Part shown: in pieces, positions 54,613 to 61,427 of the stretch
Position numbering within the stretch: the stretch's first letter is position 1
Layout of the letters: the number at the start of each line of letters is the position of its first letter
NCBI GenBank assembly: GCA_023411795.1
Contig: JAEYOK010000040.1
Coordinates: 1-61,427 of the forward strand
Length of the DNA stretch: 61,427 nucleotides
Direction: 5' to 3'
Source: Bacillota bacterium
GTDB taxonomy: Bacteria; Bacillota; Clostridia; DSM-8532
Notes under the pieces: generated by a model
What the model was told of the DNA's origin: nothing
The model's input: the letters and a program-made list of their open reading frames with translations, nothing else
Databases searched by the model: none
Made by a program: the position numbers and the translations under genes

Positions 54613-55721
54613 GATATATTATTACGGGCGGTGGTACAGGGGGACATATCAACCCCGGAATAGCCATAGCAAAGGAGATAAAAGCCCATGAGCCGGAGGC
54701 CGAAATCCTCTTTGTGGGAACTGAAAACGGCTTGGAAGGGAAATTGGTACCCAGAGAAGGGTTTGATATTAAGTTTATTGAAGTTAAGGGATTTAGAAGA
54801 AAGCTATCAATTGATACTTTCAAAACTGCCGGCAAGCTTTTAAAGAGCTTTGGCTCTATCAAAAGAATATTCAAGGAATTTAAACCTGATGCGGTTATTG
54901 GGACAGGCGGCTATGTTTGCGGGCCTGTGGTTTTTAGTGCCGCAGTAAAAAAAATTCCTACTGTTATACATGAACAGAACGCTTTTCCAGGAGTGACAAA
55001 TAAGATTTTATCACGCTATGTGGATGAAGTAGCAATTAGCTTTGAGGAAGCCAGGTCAAGATTTAAAGGAAAAGCAAAAATTACGCTTACGGGGAACCCA
55101 ATCAGAAACGAACTCTTTTTACTTAACAAGGAAATGGCCAGAGGAAAACTGGACTTACCAAAGGATATGCCAATGGTGGTCATTTTTGGCGGGAGCCTTG
55201 GAGCCGAGCATATTAATGAATGTGTCAGGGATATGATAAATAACCATGGCAGGGAAATAACTTATAAATTGATTCTGGCTACCGGAATGAAGCACCATGA
55301 AAAATTGATGGGTGAAATAAAAGAACCTCTTCCGGAAAATATTCAAATATTACCCTACATTTATAATATGGGTGAGGTACTGGCGGCTGCGGATCTGGCA
55401 GTTACAAGAGGTGGAGCCATTACGGTAAGCGAACTATCAGCCCTCGGAGTACCCTCTATTTTGGTACCATCTCCGTTTGTCGCTGAAAATCATCAGGAAT
55501 TCAACGCTCGGACACTGGAAAGCAAAGGGGCGGCAGTTGTTATTCTGCAGAGCCAGCTCACCTCGGAAATATTATTCGGGCAAATTAAAAAACTCATTAG
55601 CGATAAAGATCTTCGAACAAAAATGGCCTCAGCTGCCAAGAAAAGCAGTATTCAGAATGCATCCGCCTCTATTTATTCTCTTATTCAGAAGGCTATTAGG
55701 ACAAGAAAACACACTCAGTAA
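54609..55721 (+). CDS. murG: UDP-GlcNAc:lipid I GlcNAc transferase
   Basis: The product has 370 residues. The N-terminal glycine loop TGGGTGGHINPGIAIA, the second loop GTGGYVCGPVV, HEQNAFPGVTNK and the C-terminal FGGSLGAEHIN and TRGGAITVSELSALG are all present (GT28 fold). It makes lipid II at the inner membrane face. The ATG overlaps the ftsW stop as ATGA. Confidence 0.97.
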   Translation: MRYIITGGGTGGHINPGIAIAKEIKAHEPEAEILFVGTENGLEGKLVPREGFDIKFIEVKGFRRKLSIDTFKTAGKLLKSFGSIKRIFKEFKPDAVIGTGGYVCGPVVFSAAVKKIPTVIHEQNAFPGVTNKILSRYVDEVAISFEEARSRFKGKAKITLTGNPIRNELFLLNKEMARGKLDLPKDMPMVVIFGGSLGAEHINECVRDMINNHGREITYKLILATGMKHHEKLMGEIKEPLPENIQILPYIYNMGEVLAAADLAVTRGGAITVSELSALGVPSILVPSPFVAENHQEFNARTLESKGAAVVILQSQLTSEILFGQIKKLISDKDLRTKMASAAKKSSIQNASASIYSLIQKAIRTRKHTQ

Positions 55722-55783
55722 CACCATTTATTTGGAAGCATATTATGAATTGTGTTCAAACTTTGCTTCCGGGGGTGTTTTGC

Positions 55784-57055
55784 GTGAGCAATCTCATAAT
55801 TGCCGGAGGTTCAAGACTGAGCGGCATAATAGAAGTGCCAGGAGCTAAGAATGCTGTCCTGCCCGTACTTGCTGCCACGCTCTTGAATAATGGTACCAGC
55901 ATACTTGAGAATTGCCCGGAGTTGGACGATGTCTTAACCATGCTTGAAATACTGTCAGCTTTAGGGTGCAAAACAAAGAAAAAGGAATCGCGAATTGAGA
56001 TTGATGCTTCAAATCTTACAAGCTCGTGTATTCCTGAGTTACTGGCGAGAAGAATGCGATCATCAATAATTATTTTAGGTGCTGTTCTTGCAAGATGCGG
56101 TGAAGTGTTAGTAAGCTATCCTGGTGGATGTGAGATAGGCATGAGGCCAATTGATATGCATCTACGCGCCCTTGAGCAGATGGGCGCAGAGGTCGATGGC
56201 CTTAACCACGGAATGTTGAGGGTCAGCGCCACAAAGCTTCAAGGCTGTGAGATATTGCTGGATTACCCCAGCGTAGGGGCTACGGAAAATATCATGTTGG
56301 CAGCTTGTTTCGCCGAAGGGGAAACACTGATCAGAAATGCGGCGAAGGAGCCCGAAATTGAGGATTTACAGGAATTCCTCAAAAAAATAGGTGTTGATGT
56401 GGCCGGTGCCGGAACGGGAGTAATCAGAATCCAGGGTGTAAAGGAAATAAAAACAGAATGCGTCCATAAAATCATACCCGATCGGATTGTCGCAGGGACG
56501 TATTTATCTGCTGTGGCTGCAACCGGCGGAAGTTTAGTGGTTACAGGTGTTGAATATGATCATATAGGATCGATACTTTACTGCCTGAGACGTACCGGTT
56601 GCAAGATAAAAAGCTATCAGGGCGGAGTTGTAACCTTGGAATCTGATGGAAAGCTCAAGGCACTGGATCTGATAAGGACATCACCATACCCGGGATTTCC
56701 CACCGATATGCAGCCACAGATTGTAGCACTTTTGACTAAATGCTCAGGAACCAGTGTTATAGTTGAGACTGTTTTTGAAAACAGATTTCGCTATACAGAG
56801 CAACTCCAGAAGCTGGGGGCCGATATAAGCGTACAGGGAAGAACAGCTATAATTAGAGGTGTGGATAAGCTCACGGGTGCTGTAGTAGAAGCCAGAGACC
56901 TGAGAGGCGGAGCTGCATTGATAATAGCCGGTCTGGCAGCCGAAGGGGAAACTTGTATTTCCGGAGTCGGTTACATTGACAGAGGCTATGAAAAGGTAGA
57001 ACAGGTGTTGACTAAAGTGGGTGCAAATATCAGAAGAGTTGATGATAAGCTTTAA
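55784..57055 (+). CDS. murA: UDP-GlcNAc enolpyruvyl transferase
   Basis: The product has 423 residues from a GTG at 55784, chosen because GGGGGTG lies upstream and the protein then starts as the family does (SNLIIAGGSRLSG). An ATG at 55745, also with a fair binding site, would add 13 residues. The PEP-binding Cys is present in PGGCEIGMRP, so the enzyme should be fosfomycin-sensitive. VPGAKNAVLPVLAA and DLRGGAALIIAGLAA are family motifs. It catalyses the first committed step of peptidoglycan synthesis. Confidence 0.95.
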   Translation: MSNLIIAGGSRLSGIIEVPGAKNAVLPVLAATLLNNGTSILENCPELDDVLTMLEILSALGCKTKKKESRIEIDASNLTSSCIPELLARRMRSSIIILGAVLARCGEVLVSYPGGCEIGMRPIDMHLRALEQMGAEVDGLNHGMLRVSATKLQGCEILLDYPSVGATENIMLAACFAEGETLIRNAAKEPEIEDLQEFLKKIGVDVAGAGTGVIRIQGVKEIKTECVHKIIPDRIVAGTYLSAVAATGGSLVVTGVEYDHIGSILYCLRRTGCKIKSYQGGVVTLESDGKLKALDLIRTSPYPGFPTDMQPQIVALLTKCSGTSVIVETVFENRFRYTEQLQKLGADISVQGRTAIIRGVDKLTGAVVEARDLRGGAALIIAGLAAEGETCISGVGYIDRGYEKVEQVLTKVGANIRRVDDKL

Positions 57056-57119
57056 GACATAGATTTTTACGCTGTAATAATCTATGCTATAATTGTGTTA
57101 TAATCATACAGAGGTACAT

Positions 57120-57902
57120 ATGAAGAAACGGCGACGCGCGAAAAGAAGATTAATAGTGTTATTGGTTATGGTTGGGTTAGCTGTTATCCTGCTTTTCCTG
57201 CTATATGCTCCGATATTTAATATCAAGGCAATTGAAGTTGAAGGCAGTACAAATTATTCAACTGAGATAATAACCCAAGCCTCGGGGATAAAAATAGGAG
57301 AGAACGGCTTTAGATTAATTCGCTTGAAACCAGAAGCTATTTTGGAGCTCAGATTGCTTGACAGTGAGGAAAGAATAAGCCGTTTGCCTTATGTCAAAAC
57401 ATGTACTGTAAAGCTTAAATTTCCTGACAGGGTTACAGTTAATATAACTGAGAGAGAACCGGCGGCATATCTGGTTTACTTTGATAATTATCTTGTTGTT
57501 GATGACCAGGGTTTCGTGTTGGAGGTCCAAAACGAAAAGCCGGGGGGATTACTAAAGGAAATTAAAGGGATTAATTTCACTAAATATTCAATTGGGGGTC
57601 AATTGGAAGCATCGGACATCTCATTGATAAGGACCGGCGTTACTATATTAAACACTATAAAAACCTCGGATGAGTTAACCAACCTAAAGCTTTTTGATAT
57701 ATTGGACTGGGTTGATATGGTTAATAGCAGCAGTGCCATGATGTCCCTTGATAAAAGAGTAATTGTCCGTTTTGACCCTCAGGACGAGCTTCAGTATACC
57801 ATCGATTTTACTAAAGAAATATTTTTTAAGAAAATCAGTTCAAAGGAAACAGGTCGGCTTGAATTCTCGGCAGGTCAAAACCCGAGCTTCATACCCGATT
57901 AA
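57120..57902 (+). CDS. divIB: Cell-division protein DivIB/FtsQ
   Basis: The product has 260 residues from the ATG at 57120 with AGAGGT upstream; an earlier frame start lacks one. A short, very basic N-terminus (KKRRRAKRR), one membrane helix (about 10-30), a POTRA domain starting FNIKAIEVEGSTNYS and a beta domain with VNITEREPAAYLVYFDN and VVDDQGFVLE follow. It is a bitopic divisome protein that binds FtsL. Two TATAAT-like boxes lie at 57088-57104, so an internal promoter is possible but the -35 is weak. Confidence 0.92.
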   Translation: MKKRRRAKRRLIVLLVMVGLAVILLFLLYAPIFNIKAIEVEGSTNYSTEIITQASGIKIGENGFRLIRLKPEAILELRLLDSEERISRLPYVKTCTVKLKFPDRVTVNITEREPAAYLVYFDNYLVVDDQGFVLEVQNEKPGGLLKEIKGINFTKYSIGGQLEASDISLIRTGVTILNTIKTSDELTNLKLFDILDWVDMVNSSSAMMSLDKRVIVRFDPQDELQYTIDFTKEIFFKKISSKETGRLEFSAGQNPSFIPD

Positions 57903-57926
57903 AATACAGAGATTAGGAGTGGTCCC

Positions 57927-58271
57927 ATGATAGCTATACTTGGACTTATCGTCGGATTATTGATTGGCATTTTTATTCCATATCATATCCCTCAGGAGTA
58001 TTCAAATTATGCTGCTGTTGCAATTCTGGCGGCTCTGGATTCAATTCTGGGAGGTTATTCAGCGTCACTGGACGGAAAATTTGATATTAGAATCTTTTTA
58101 TCAGGTTTCTTTGCCAATTCATTTATGGCGGCTTTGCTGGCATATATCGGTGATAAATTAGGCATACAGATTCATCTTGCCGCCATATTTGCATTTGGTA
58201 ACAGGATTTTCTTAAACTTTGGTCACATTAGAAGAAAACTCATAAAAGTAAATGATATCAATAGGCAATGA
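57927..58271 (+). CDS. sbp: Small basic protein Sbp (DUF1290)
   Basis: The product has 114 residues with three membrane helices: GLIVGLLIGIFIPYHIP, NYAAVAILAALDSILGGYSA and a third around FFANSFMAALLAYIGD. GNRIFLNFGHIRRKLI closes the family region. Genes of this family lie between divIB and ftsZ in many Firmicutes. It is a membrane protein of unknown role in division. Its TGA stop is the first three bases of a 15-bp tandem repeat. Confidence 0.93.
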   Translation: MIAILGLIVGLLIGIFIPYHIPQEYSNYAAVAILAALDSILGGYSASLDGKFDIRIFLSGFFANSFMAALLAYIGDKLGIQIHLAAIFAFGNRIFLNFGHIRRKLIKVNDINRQ

Positions 58272-58328
58272 TATTGCCCGCATTGATATTGCCCGCAATG
58301 ACATTGCGTGAGATGATATTGCATCCCA
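58269..58328 (+). repeat. Four tandem 15-bp repeats starting in the sbp stop codon
   Basis: TGATATTGCCCGCAT, TGATATTGCCCGCAA, TGACATTGCGTGAGA and TGATATTGCATCCCA follow without gaps, and TGATATCAATAGGCAA just before is a decayed fifth copy. The rest of the 348-bp gap to ftsZ holds its promoter and leader repeats. Confidence 0.85.
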
Positions 58329-58471
58329 CAATATTATTACCTTAGATGGAATTGTCGTCAGTTTCATTGTTTGTTATTTGATTACGACACAATATATACG
58401 GTAAAATGTCATAATTTATTAAAATGACCTCAATATGTTGAGCCGGAAATGTGTTGTTTTTAATAAAATTA

Positions 58472-58499
58472 TTGCTTTTATATGTGTTTGTTATATAAT
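58472..58499 (+). promoter_or_regulatory. ftsZ promoter
   Basis: TTGCTT (58472-58477), 16 bp, TATAAT (58494-58499). It gives a leader of about 113 nt and lets ftsZ be made apart from the cluster. Confidence 0.6.
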
Positions 58500-58528
58500 A
58501 ATTATAATAATAATTTATTTGAGATGTT

Positions 58529-58584
58529 TACAACTATAGTTGCATACAACTGAAGCTTGATACAACTATGGATATAACGTTGTA
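58529..58584 (+). promoter_or_regulatory. 16-bp phased TACAAC repeats in the ftsZ leader
   Basis: TACAACT occurs at 58529, 58545 and 58561, exactly 16 bp apart, and an inverted GTTGTA follows at 58579-58584. TACAAC (58561) and GTTGTA can pair in RNA or DNA. A repressor site or an RNA switch is possible; neither is known to me. Confidence 0.45.
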
Positions 58585-58619
58585 TGATACACGAGATGAC
58601 TCATAAGGAGGATACAAAA

Positions 58620-59714
58620 GTGTTAGAATTTGACATTGATATGGATAGCTTTGCACGCCTTAAAGTCGTTGGAGTAGGCGGAGGCGGAAATAACGCCGTA
58701 AACCGTATGATAGCGGCTGGGCTTCGCGGAGTAGAGTTCATTTCTGTTAATACTGATAAACAAGCCTTATTCCTTTCTCAAGCGACTACAAAAATCCAAA
58801 TAGGCGATAAGCTTACCAAAGGTCTCGGTGCGGGAGCAAATCCCGAAATTGGTGAAAAAGCAGCCAATGAAAGTCGCGATGAAATTGCTATGGCTATAAA
58901 AGATGCCGATATGGTTTTTGTTACAGCAGGTATGGGTGGCGGAACAGGAACCGGTGCAGCGCCTGTTATAGCACAGATAGCCAAAGAAATGGGTATCCTC
59001 ACTGTGGGGGTAGTTACAAAGCCTTTCTTGTTTGAGGGTAAAAAGCGTATGATGCAGGCAGAAGCAGGTGTGGAAGCCTTAAAGAATGTAGTTGATACCC
59101 TTGTTACCATTCCCAATGACAGATTATTACAGATTGCTGATAAAAAAATGCCGCTGGTAAAAGCCTTCAACCTTGCAGATGATGTTTTAAAGCAAGGTGT
59201 ACAGGGTATTTCAGATTTAATTGCCGTTCCAGGCTTAATTAATCTGGACTTTGCCGATGTAAAAACAATTATGCTGGATACCGGAATTGCCCACATGGGT
59301 ATCGGTCGTGGAACCGGTGAGAATAAGGCTGAGGAAGCCGCAAAGCAGGCTATTGCCAGCCCATTGCTCGAAACATCTATTGAAGGAGCCAGAGGTGTGC
59401 TTCTTAATATAACCGGCGGAGCAGATTTGGGATTACAGGAAGTCAATATGGCAGCAGAGCTTATTCAGGCCTCAGCAGACCCGGAAGCAAATATTATCTT
59501 TGGTGCTGTTATCGATGACAATCTCAAGGATGAGCTGATTATTACTGTTATCGCAACCGGATTCAATAAAGCAGACATTAAGCGCCCCGGCCACTTAATT
59601 GGCTATGATACCAAGAAGCAAGCAGAACCGGTTCAAAAGAATCCTATTATAATCGACGAGGATGTTGACGGTCCGGAGATCCCTACCTTCTTGAAACGTA
59701 AGGGATTCAGATAA
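58620..59714 (+). CDS. ftsZ: Cell-division GTPase FtsZ
   Basis: The product has 364 residues from a GTG preceded by a perfect AAGGAGG; the longer frame has none. The tubulin signature is GMGGGTGTGAAPVIA (about residue 105), with GVGGGGNNAVNRMI before it and the T7 synergy loop in NLDFADVKTIM. The C-terminal peptide EIPTFLKRKGF binds membrane anchors. The variable linker is very short, about 30 residues. It forms the Z ring. No ftsA is next to it. Confidence 0.98.
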   Translation: MLEFDIDMDSFARLKVVGVGGGGNNAVNRMIAAGLRGVEFISVNTDKQALFLSQATTKIQIGDKLTKGLGAGANPEIGEKAANESRDEIAMAIKDADMVFVTAGMGGGTGTGAAPVIAQIAKEMGILTVGVVTKPFLFEGKKRMMQAEAGVEALKNVVDTLVTIPNDRLLQIADKKMPLVKAFNLADDVLKQGVQGISDLIAVPGLINLDFADVKTIMLDTGIAHMGIGRGTGENKAEEAAKQAIASPLLETSIEGARGVLLNITGGADLGLQEVNMAAELIQASADPEANIIFGAVIDDNLKDELIITVIATGFNKADIKRPGHLIGYDTKKQAEPVQKNPIIIDEDVDGPEIPTFLKRKGFR

Positions 59715-59759
59715 TACATAGTTATAAGAGTTTAATTAGTTTGTGAGAATCTTCCCATT

Positions 59760-59796
59760 GGGACATTCCAAAATACGGATTGTCCCTTATTTTTAT
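59760..59796 (+). terminator. ftsZ terminator
   Basis: GGGACATTCC and GGATTGTCCC form a 10-bp stem (one mismatch) followed by TTATTTTTAT. Confidence 0.75.
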
Positions 59797-59804
59797 CCTT
59801 GATC

Positions 59805-59848
59805 TAGTATGGTCGGATTGAACTGTCCTGCGAGACAGGACCGTACTA
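59805..59848. repeat. Nested inverted repeats before the tRNA promoter
   Basis: TAGTATGGTC pairs with GACCGTACTA (one G-U) and, inside, GTCCTG pairs with CAGGAC; the two share GAC and so compete. No T-tract follows. Confidence 0.5.
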
Positions 59849-59854
59849 TACAGC

Positions 59855-59883
59855 TTGACATGCTAATTCCATGATTGTAAAAT
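59855..59883 (+). promoter_or_regulatory. Promoter of the tRNA-Thr gene
   Basis: Consensus TTGACA (59855-59860), 17 bp, TAAAAT (59878-59883). The mature tRNA begins 11 bp after the -10 box, so the 5' leader is only a few bases long. Confidence 0.8.
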
Positions 59884-59893
59884 AATAAGGCAT

Positions 59894-59969
59894 GCTGGTG
59901 TAGCACAGTCGGTAGTGCAGCTGATTCGTAATCAGCAGGTCGTGCGTTCAAGTCGCATCACCAGCTCCA
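59894..59969 (+). tRNA. tRNA-Thr, anticodon CGT
   Basis: A 76-nt cloverleaf: acceptor GCTGGTG/CACCAGC, anticodon stem GCTGA/TCAGC with loop TTCGTAA, whose middle CGT reads ACG (threonine), a T loop TTCAAGT and an encoded CCA end. It is a single-gene transcript between its own promoter and terminator. Confidence 0.95.
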
Positions 59970-59973
59970 ATGG

Positions 59974-60008
59974 AAATCCTTAGAATTGTAAGTTCTAAGG
60001 ATTTTTTT
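59974..60008 (+). terminator. tRNA-Thr terminator, abutted by the IS element
   Basis: AAATCCTTAGAA and TTCTAAGGATTT form a 12-bp stem with a 7-nt loop and a T run. The left inverted repeat of the ISL3 element begins at the first base after that T run. Confidence 0.9.
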
Positions 60009-61426
60009 GGTTCTACGTCAATTGTTGGGGTGGAACAAAATAAAATGAAATAGCTATATGTTTCTGGCAGATGATTACTTAGATTGTCTGCCAGTTTCAT
60101 TTAATAGATAATATTAAGCCATGGCATGGAGTATTCGGTTTCTAAATCTATTGAAGTTTCTTATCCCAAAAGCATTTCTCTTGATAACTTTGATTTTGTT
60201 GTTAACACCTTCGGTATAACCATTGGTATATGGAACATCAAATGAATTTAGTATCTCTTTTTGCCAGTTAGTGAATGCCCTAAAACAATCATTAAATTCA
60301 GTAAGCTTGTAACCTGAGAATAGCATATACCATTTAGCCAGTTGTTTTTTAGCTTCATAGCTATTTTTCGAATCCATCACCTTGTAAAATTCATTTTTTA
60401 ATGCATAAGCATGTCGTAAACGTTCAGAGATTCTCAGCATAGATTCAACTTGATCAGCTTCACTCGGTGTTAGATTTTCAGGCCGTTTTAGAAGAAGTCT
60501 TCTGCTCCTTTTGAAATACTTTCTTCGCTGTTCATGGAACTTCTTCTGCTCAGCTTTTCTAACGTTTTCAAATGCCCAAGTTACTTGTCGAACTACATGA
60601 TACTTATCTGCAATAATCTGAGCTTTTGGGAATACAGTTTTTGTAAGGCAACGGTAGGGCCCGCTCATATCTATAACTATGTATTTAACATTGCTTCGGT
60701 CATTGTATTTTAAAAAGTAGCCATACAAGTCTTCTGATTTCCGGTTAGGGAGAATATCCAGGACTTTTTTATTCTCAGGATCGGTAATAATACACTGAAA
60801 CTTTTCTCCATCTGCATTTCCTTTAAATTCATCCATAGATACAACCCTCGGGAGACTTTTGTTTGAATACTTTATGTTATCAAATATCCTTGTAGCCGTC
60901 GTTGATGATACGTTTGCTGCCCTCGCTACATTTTTTACGGGACTAACCTCTCTTAAAGAATCAAGTATATTTGCAATTAATCTACTGGTTATTCTATGAT
61001 ACCTAGGAAGAAAGGATACTTTCTCATAAAACCGTTTATTACAATATGGGCATACATAGCGTCGTTTTCTTAAGTGAAGGATTGTATGGCTTCCAAATGA
61101 AGATATATCCTTAATCCTTTGAATACGGTAATCATGGATCTTTTCTGTGCTGCTATTGCAACTGGGACAGCTATGGATTCTTCTTGGCATTATTAGGTTA
61201 ATATCCAGTTGCTTATCTTTTCTTTCGACTGAAGTAACAATTACATCTTTCAATCCGATCAATTCTTGCATATAATTTGTATAGAGCATGGGTTAAATCT
61301 CCTTTAAAAATTTAGTCTAAGCAACTTCATTTTACTTGAGATTTCAACTTCATGCTCTTTTTATGCAAAAAAAGTTGGAGCACTTGATTTTTAATCTTAT
61401 AGCACCCCAACATTTATTATAGAACC
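60009..61426 (-). mobile_element. ISL3-family insertion sequence, complete (1418 bp)
   Basis: The ends are imperfect 24-bp inverted repeats, left 60009-60032 (GGTTCTACG...TGTTGGGGTG) and right 61403-61426 (reverse complement GGTTCTATA...TGTTGGGGTG), 19 of 24 identical. One transposase gene fills the element. The left flank is ATTTTTTT; only one base, T, remains on the right, so an 8-bp target duplication cannot be confirmed. Confidence 0.85.
60114..61289 (-). CDS. ISL3-family transposase
   Basis: The product has 391 residues with AAAGGAG before the ATG. An N-terminal zinc finger (CPSCNSST and CPYCNKRF, about 42-82) and a helix-turn-helix (VKNVARAANVSSTTATRIF, about 118-136) precede the DDE domain: Asp in VSMDEFKG, Asp in YIVIDMSGPY and Glu in GYTEGVNNKIK. 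The frame is intact and reaches to within about 80 bp of the left end, so the copy should be mobile. Confidence 0.95.
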   Translation of the reverse strand: MLYTNYMQELIGLKDVIVTSVERKDKQLDINLIMPRRIHSCPSCNSSTEKIHDYRIQRIKDISSFGSHTILHLRKRRYVCPYCNKRFYEKVSFLPRYHRITSRLIANILDSLREVSPVKNVARAANVSSTTATRIFDNIKYSNKSLPRVVSMDEFKGNADGEKFQCIITDPENKKVLDILPNRKSEDLYGYFLKYNDRSNVKYIVIDMSGPYRCLTKTVFPKAQIIADKYHVVRQVTWAFENVRKAEQKKFHEQRRKYFKRSRRLLLKRPENLTPSEADQVESMLRISERLRHAYALKNEFYKVMDSKNSYEAKKQLAKWYMLFSGYKLTEFNDCFRAFTNWQKEILNSFDVPYTNGYTEGVNNKIKVIKRNAFGIRNFNRFRNRILHAMA

Positions 61427-61427
61427 T

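Noticed and set aside
57065..57104. Promoter before divIB
   Set aside because: Two TATAAT-like boxes exist, but the matching -35 (TTTTAC) is weak and part of the region is the murA end, so it was not listed as a feature.
58269..58328. CRISPR or origin iterons for the 15-bp tandem repeats
   Set aside because: The units abut without spacers, and no replication initiator gene or AT-rich melting region with DnaA boxes is nearby.

Overview
The window comes from a low-GC, anaerobic, endospore-former-type Firmicute, most likely a member of Clostridia. The evidence is a PolC-type replicative polymerase, a dcw cluster ordered mraZ-rsmH-ftsL-PASTA PBP-murE-murF-mraY-ftsW-murG-murA-divIB-sbp-ftsZ, a DNPR-type (meso-diaminopimelate) MurE, strong GGAGG-type ribosome binding sites, and oxygen-sensitive 2-hydroxyacyl-CoA dehydratase-type enzymes. 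No species can be named from the sequence alone.

Layout. 1-103 is the tail of a short-chain dehydrogenase. 502-8430 is a giant SLH-anchored surface protein with Listeria-Bacteroides repeats, followed by an exported subtilase (8579-9640). Antisense to the subtilase tail is a broken LemA/leucine-rich-repeat gene. An AgrA/AgrC-like two-component system (10245-12268) follows. Direct repeats with a CCTGAA core, spaced 21-22 bp, occur both in its own promoter region and before the surface-protein gene, which suggests one regulon. 12296-21664 holds a divergent GntR regulator and an eight-gene operon: a ferredoxin/GltD-like flavoprotein, a HypA-like nickel chaperone, a CooC-like ATPase, two HgdA/HgdB-type subunits, their ATP-dependent activator, a 55-residue membrane protein and a stand-alone piece resembling acetyl-CoA synthase. 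This mix of nickel-maturation and dehydratase parts is the most likely undescribed system here.

21665-26122 is an accessory stretch. It has a RAYT transposase with its GGGGACGGTTCT REP family (also found at 26 kb and 34.6 kb), a zinc-ribbon membrane protein, a GT39-like membrane protein and azlCD. 26211-36843 is mainly housekeeping: thioesterase, hisS-aspS-lepB, a PolC that lacks the proofreading exonuclease domain, pnp and ahcY. 36944-42324 holds a HAAS/DUF4097 protein, a diguanylate cyclase and a YmfF/YmfH-like M16 pair. 42437-44592 is lgt-rodA.

44779-59714 is the division and cell-wall cluster. It starts with a clear promoter and a three-repeat MraZ operator. It makes lipid II (murE, murF, mraY, murG, murA), polymerises it (ftsW, PASTA PBP) and builds the divisome (ftsL, divIB, ftsZ), but murD, murB, murC and ftsA are absent. 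ftsZ has its own promoter and a leader with 16-bp repeats. The window closes with tRNA-Thr(CGT), whose terminator T-tract is abutted by a complete ISL3-family insertion sequence.
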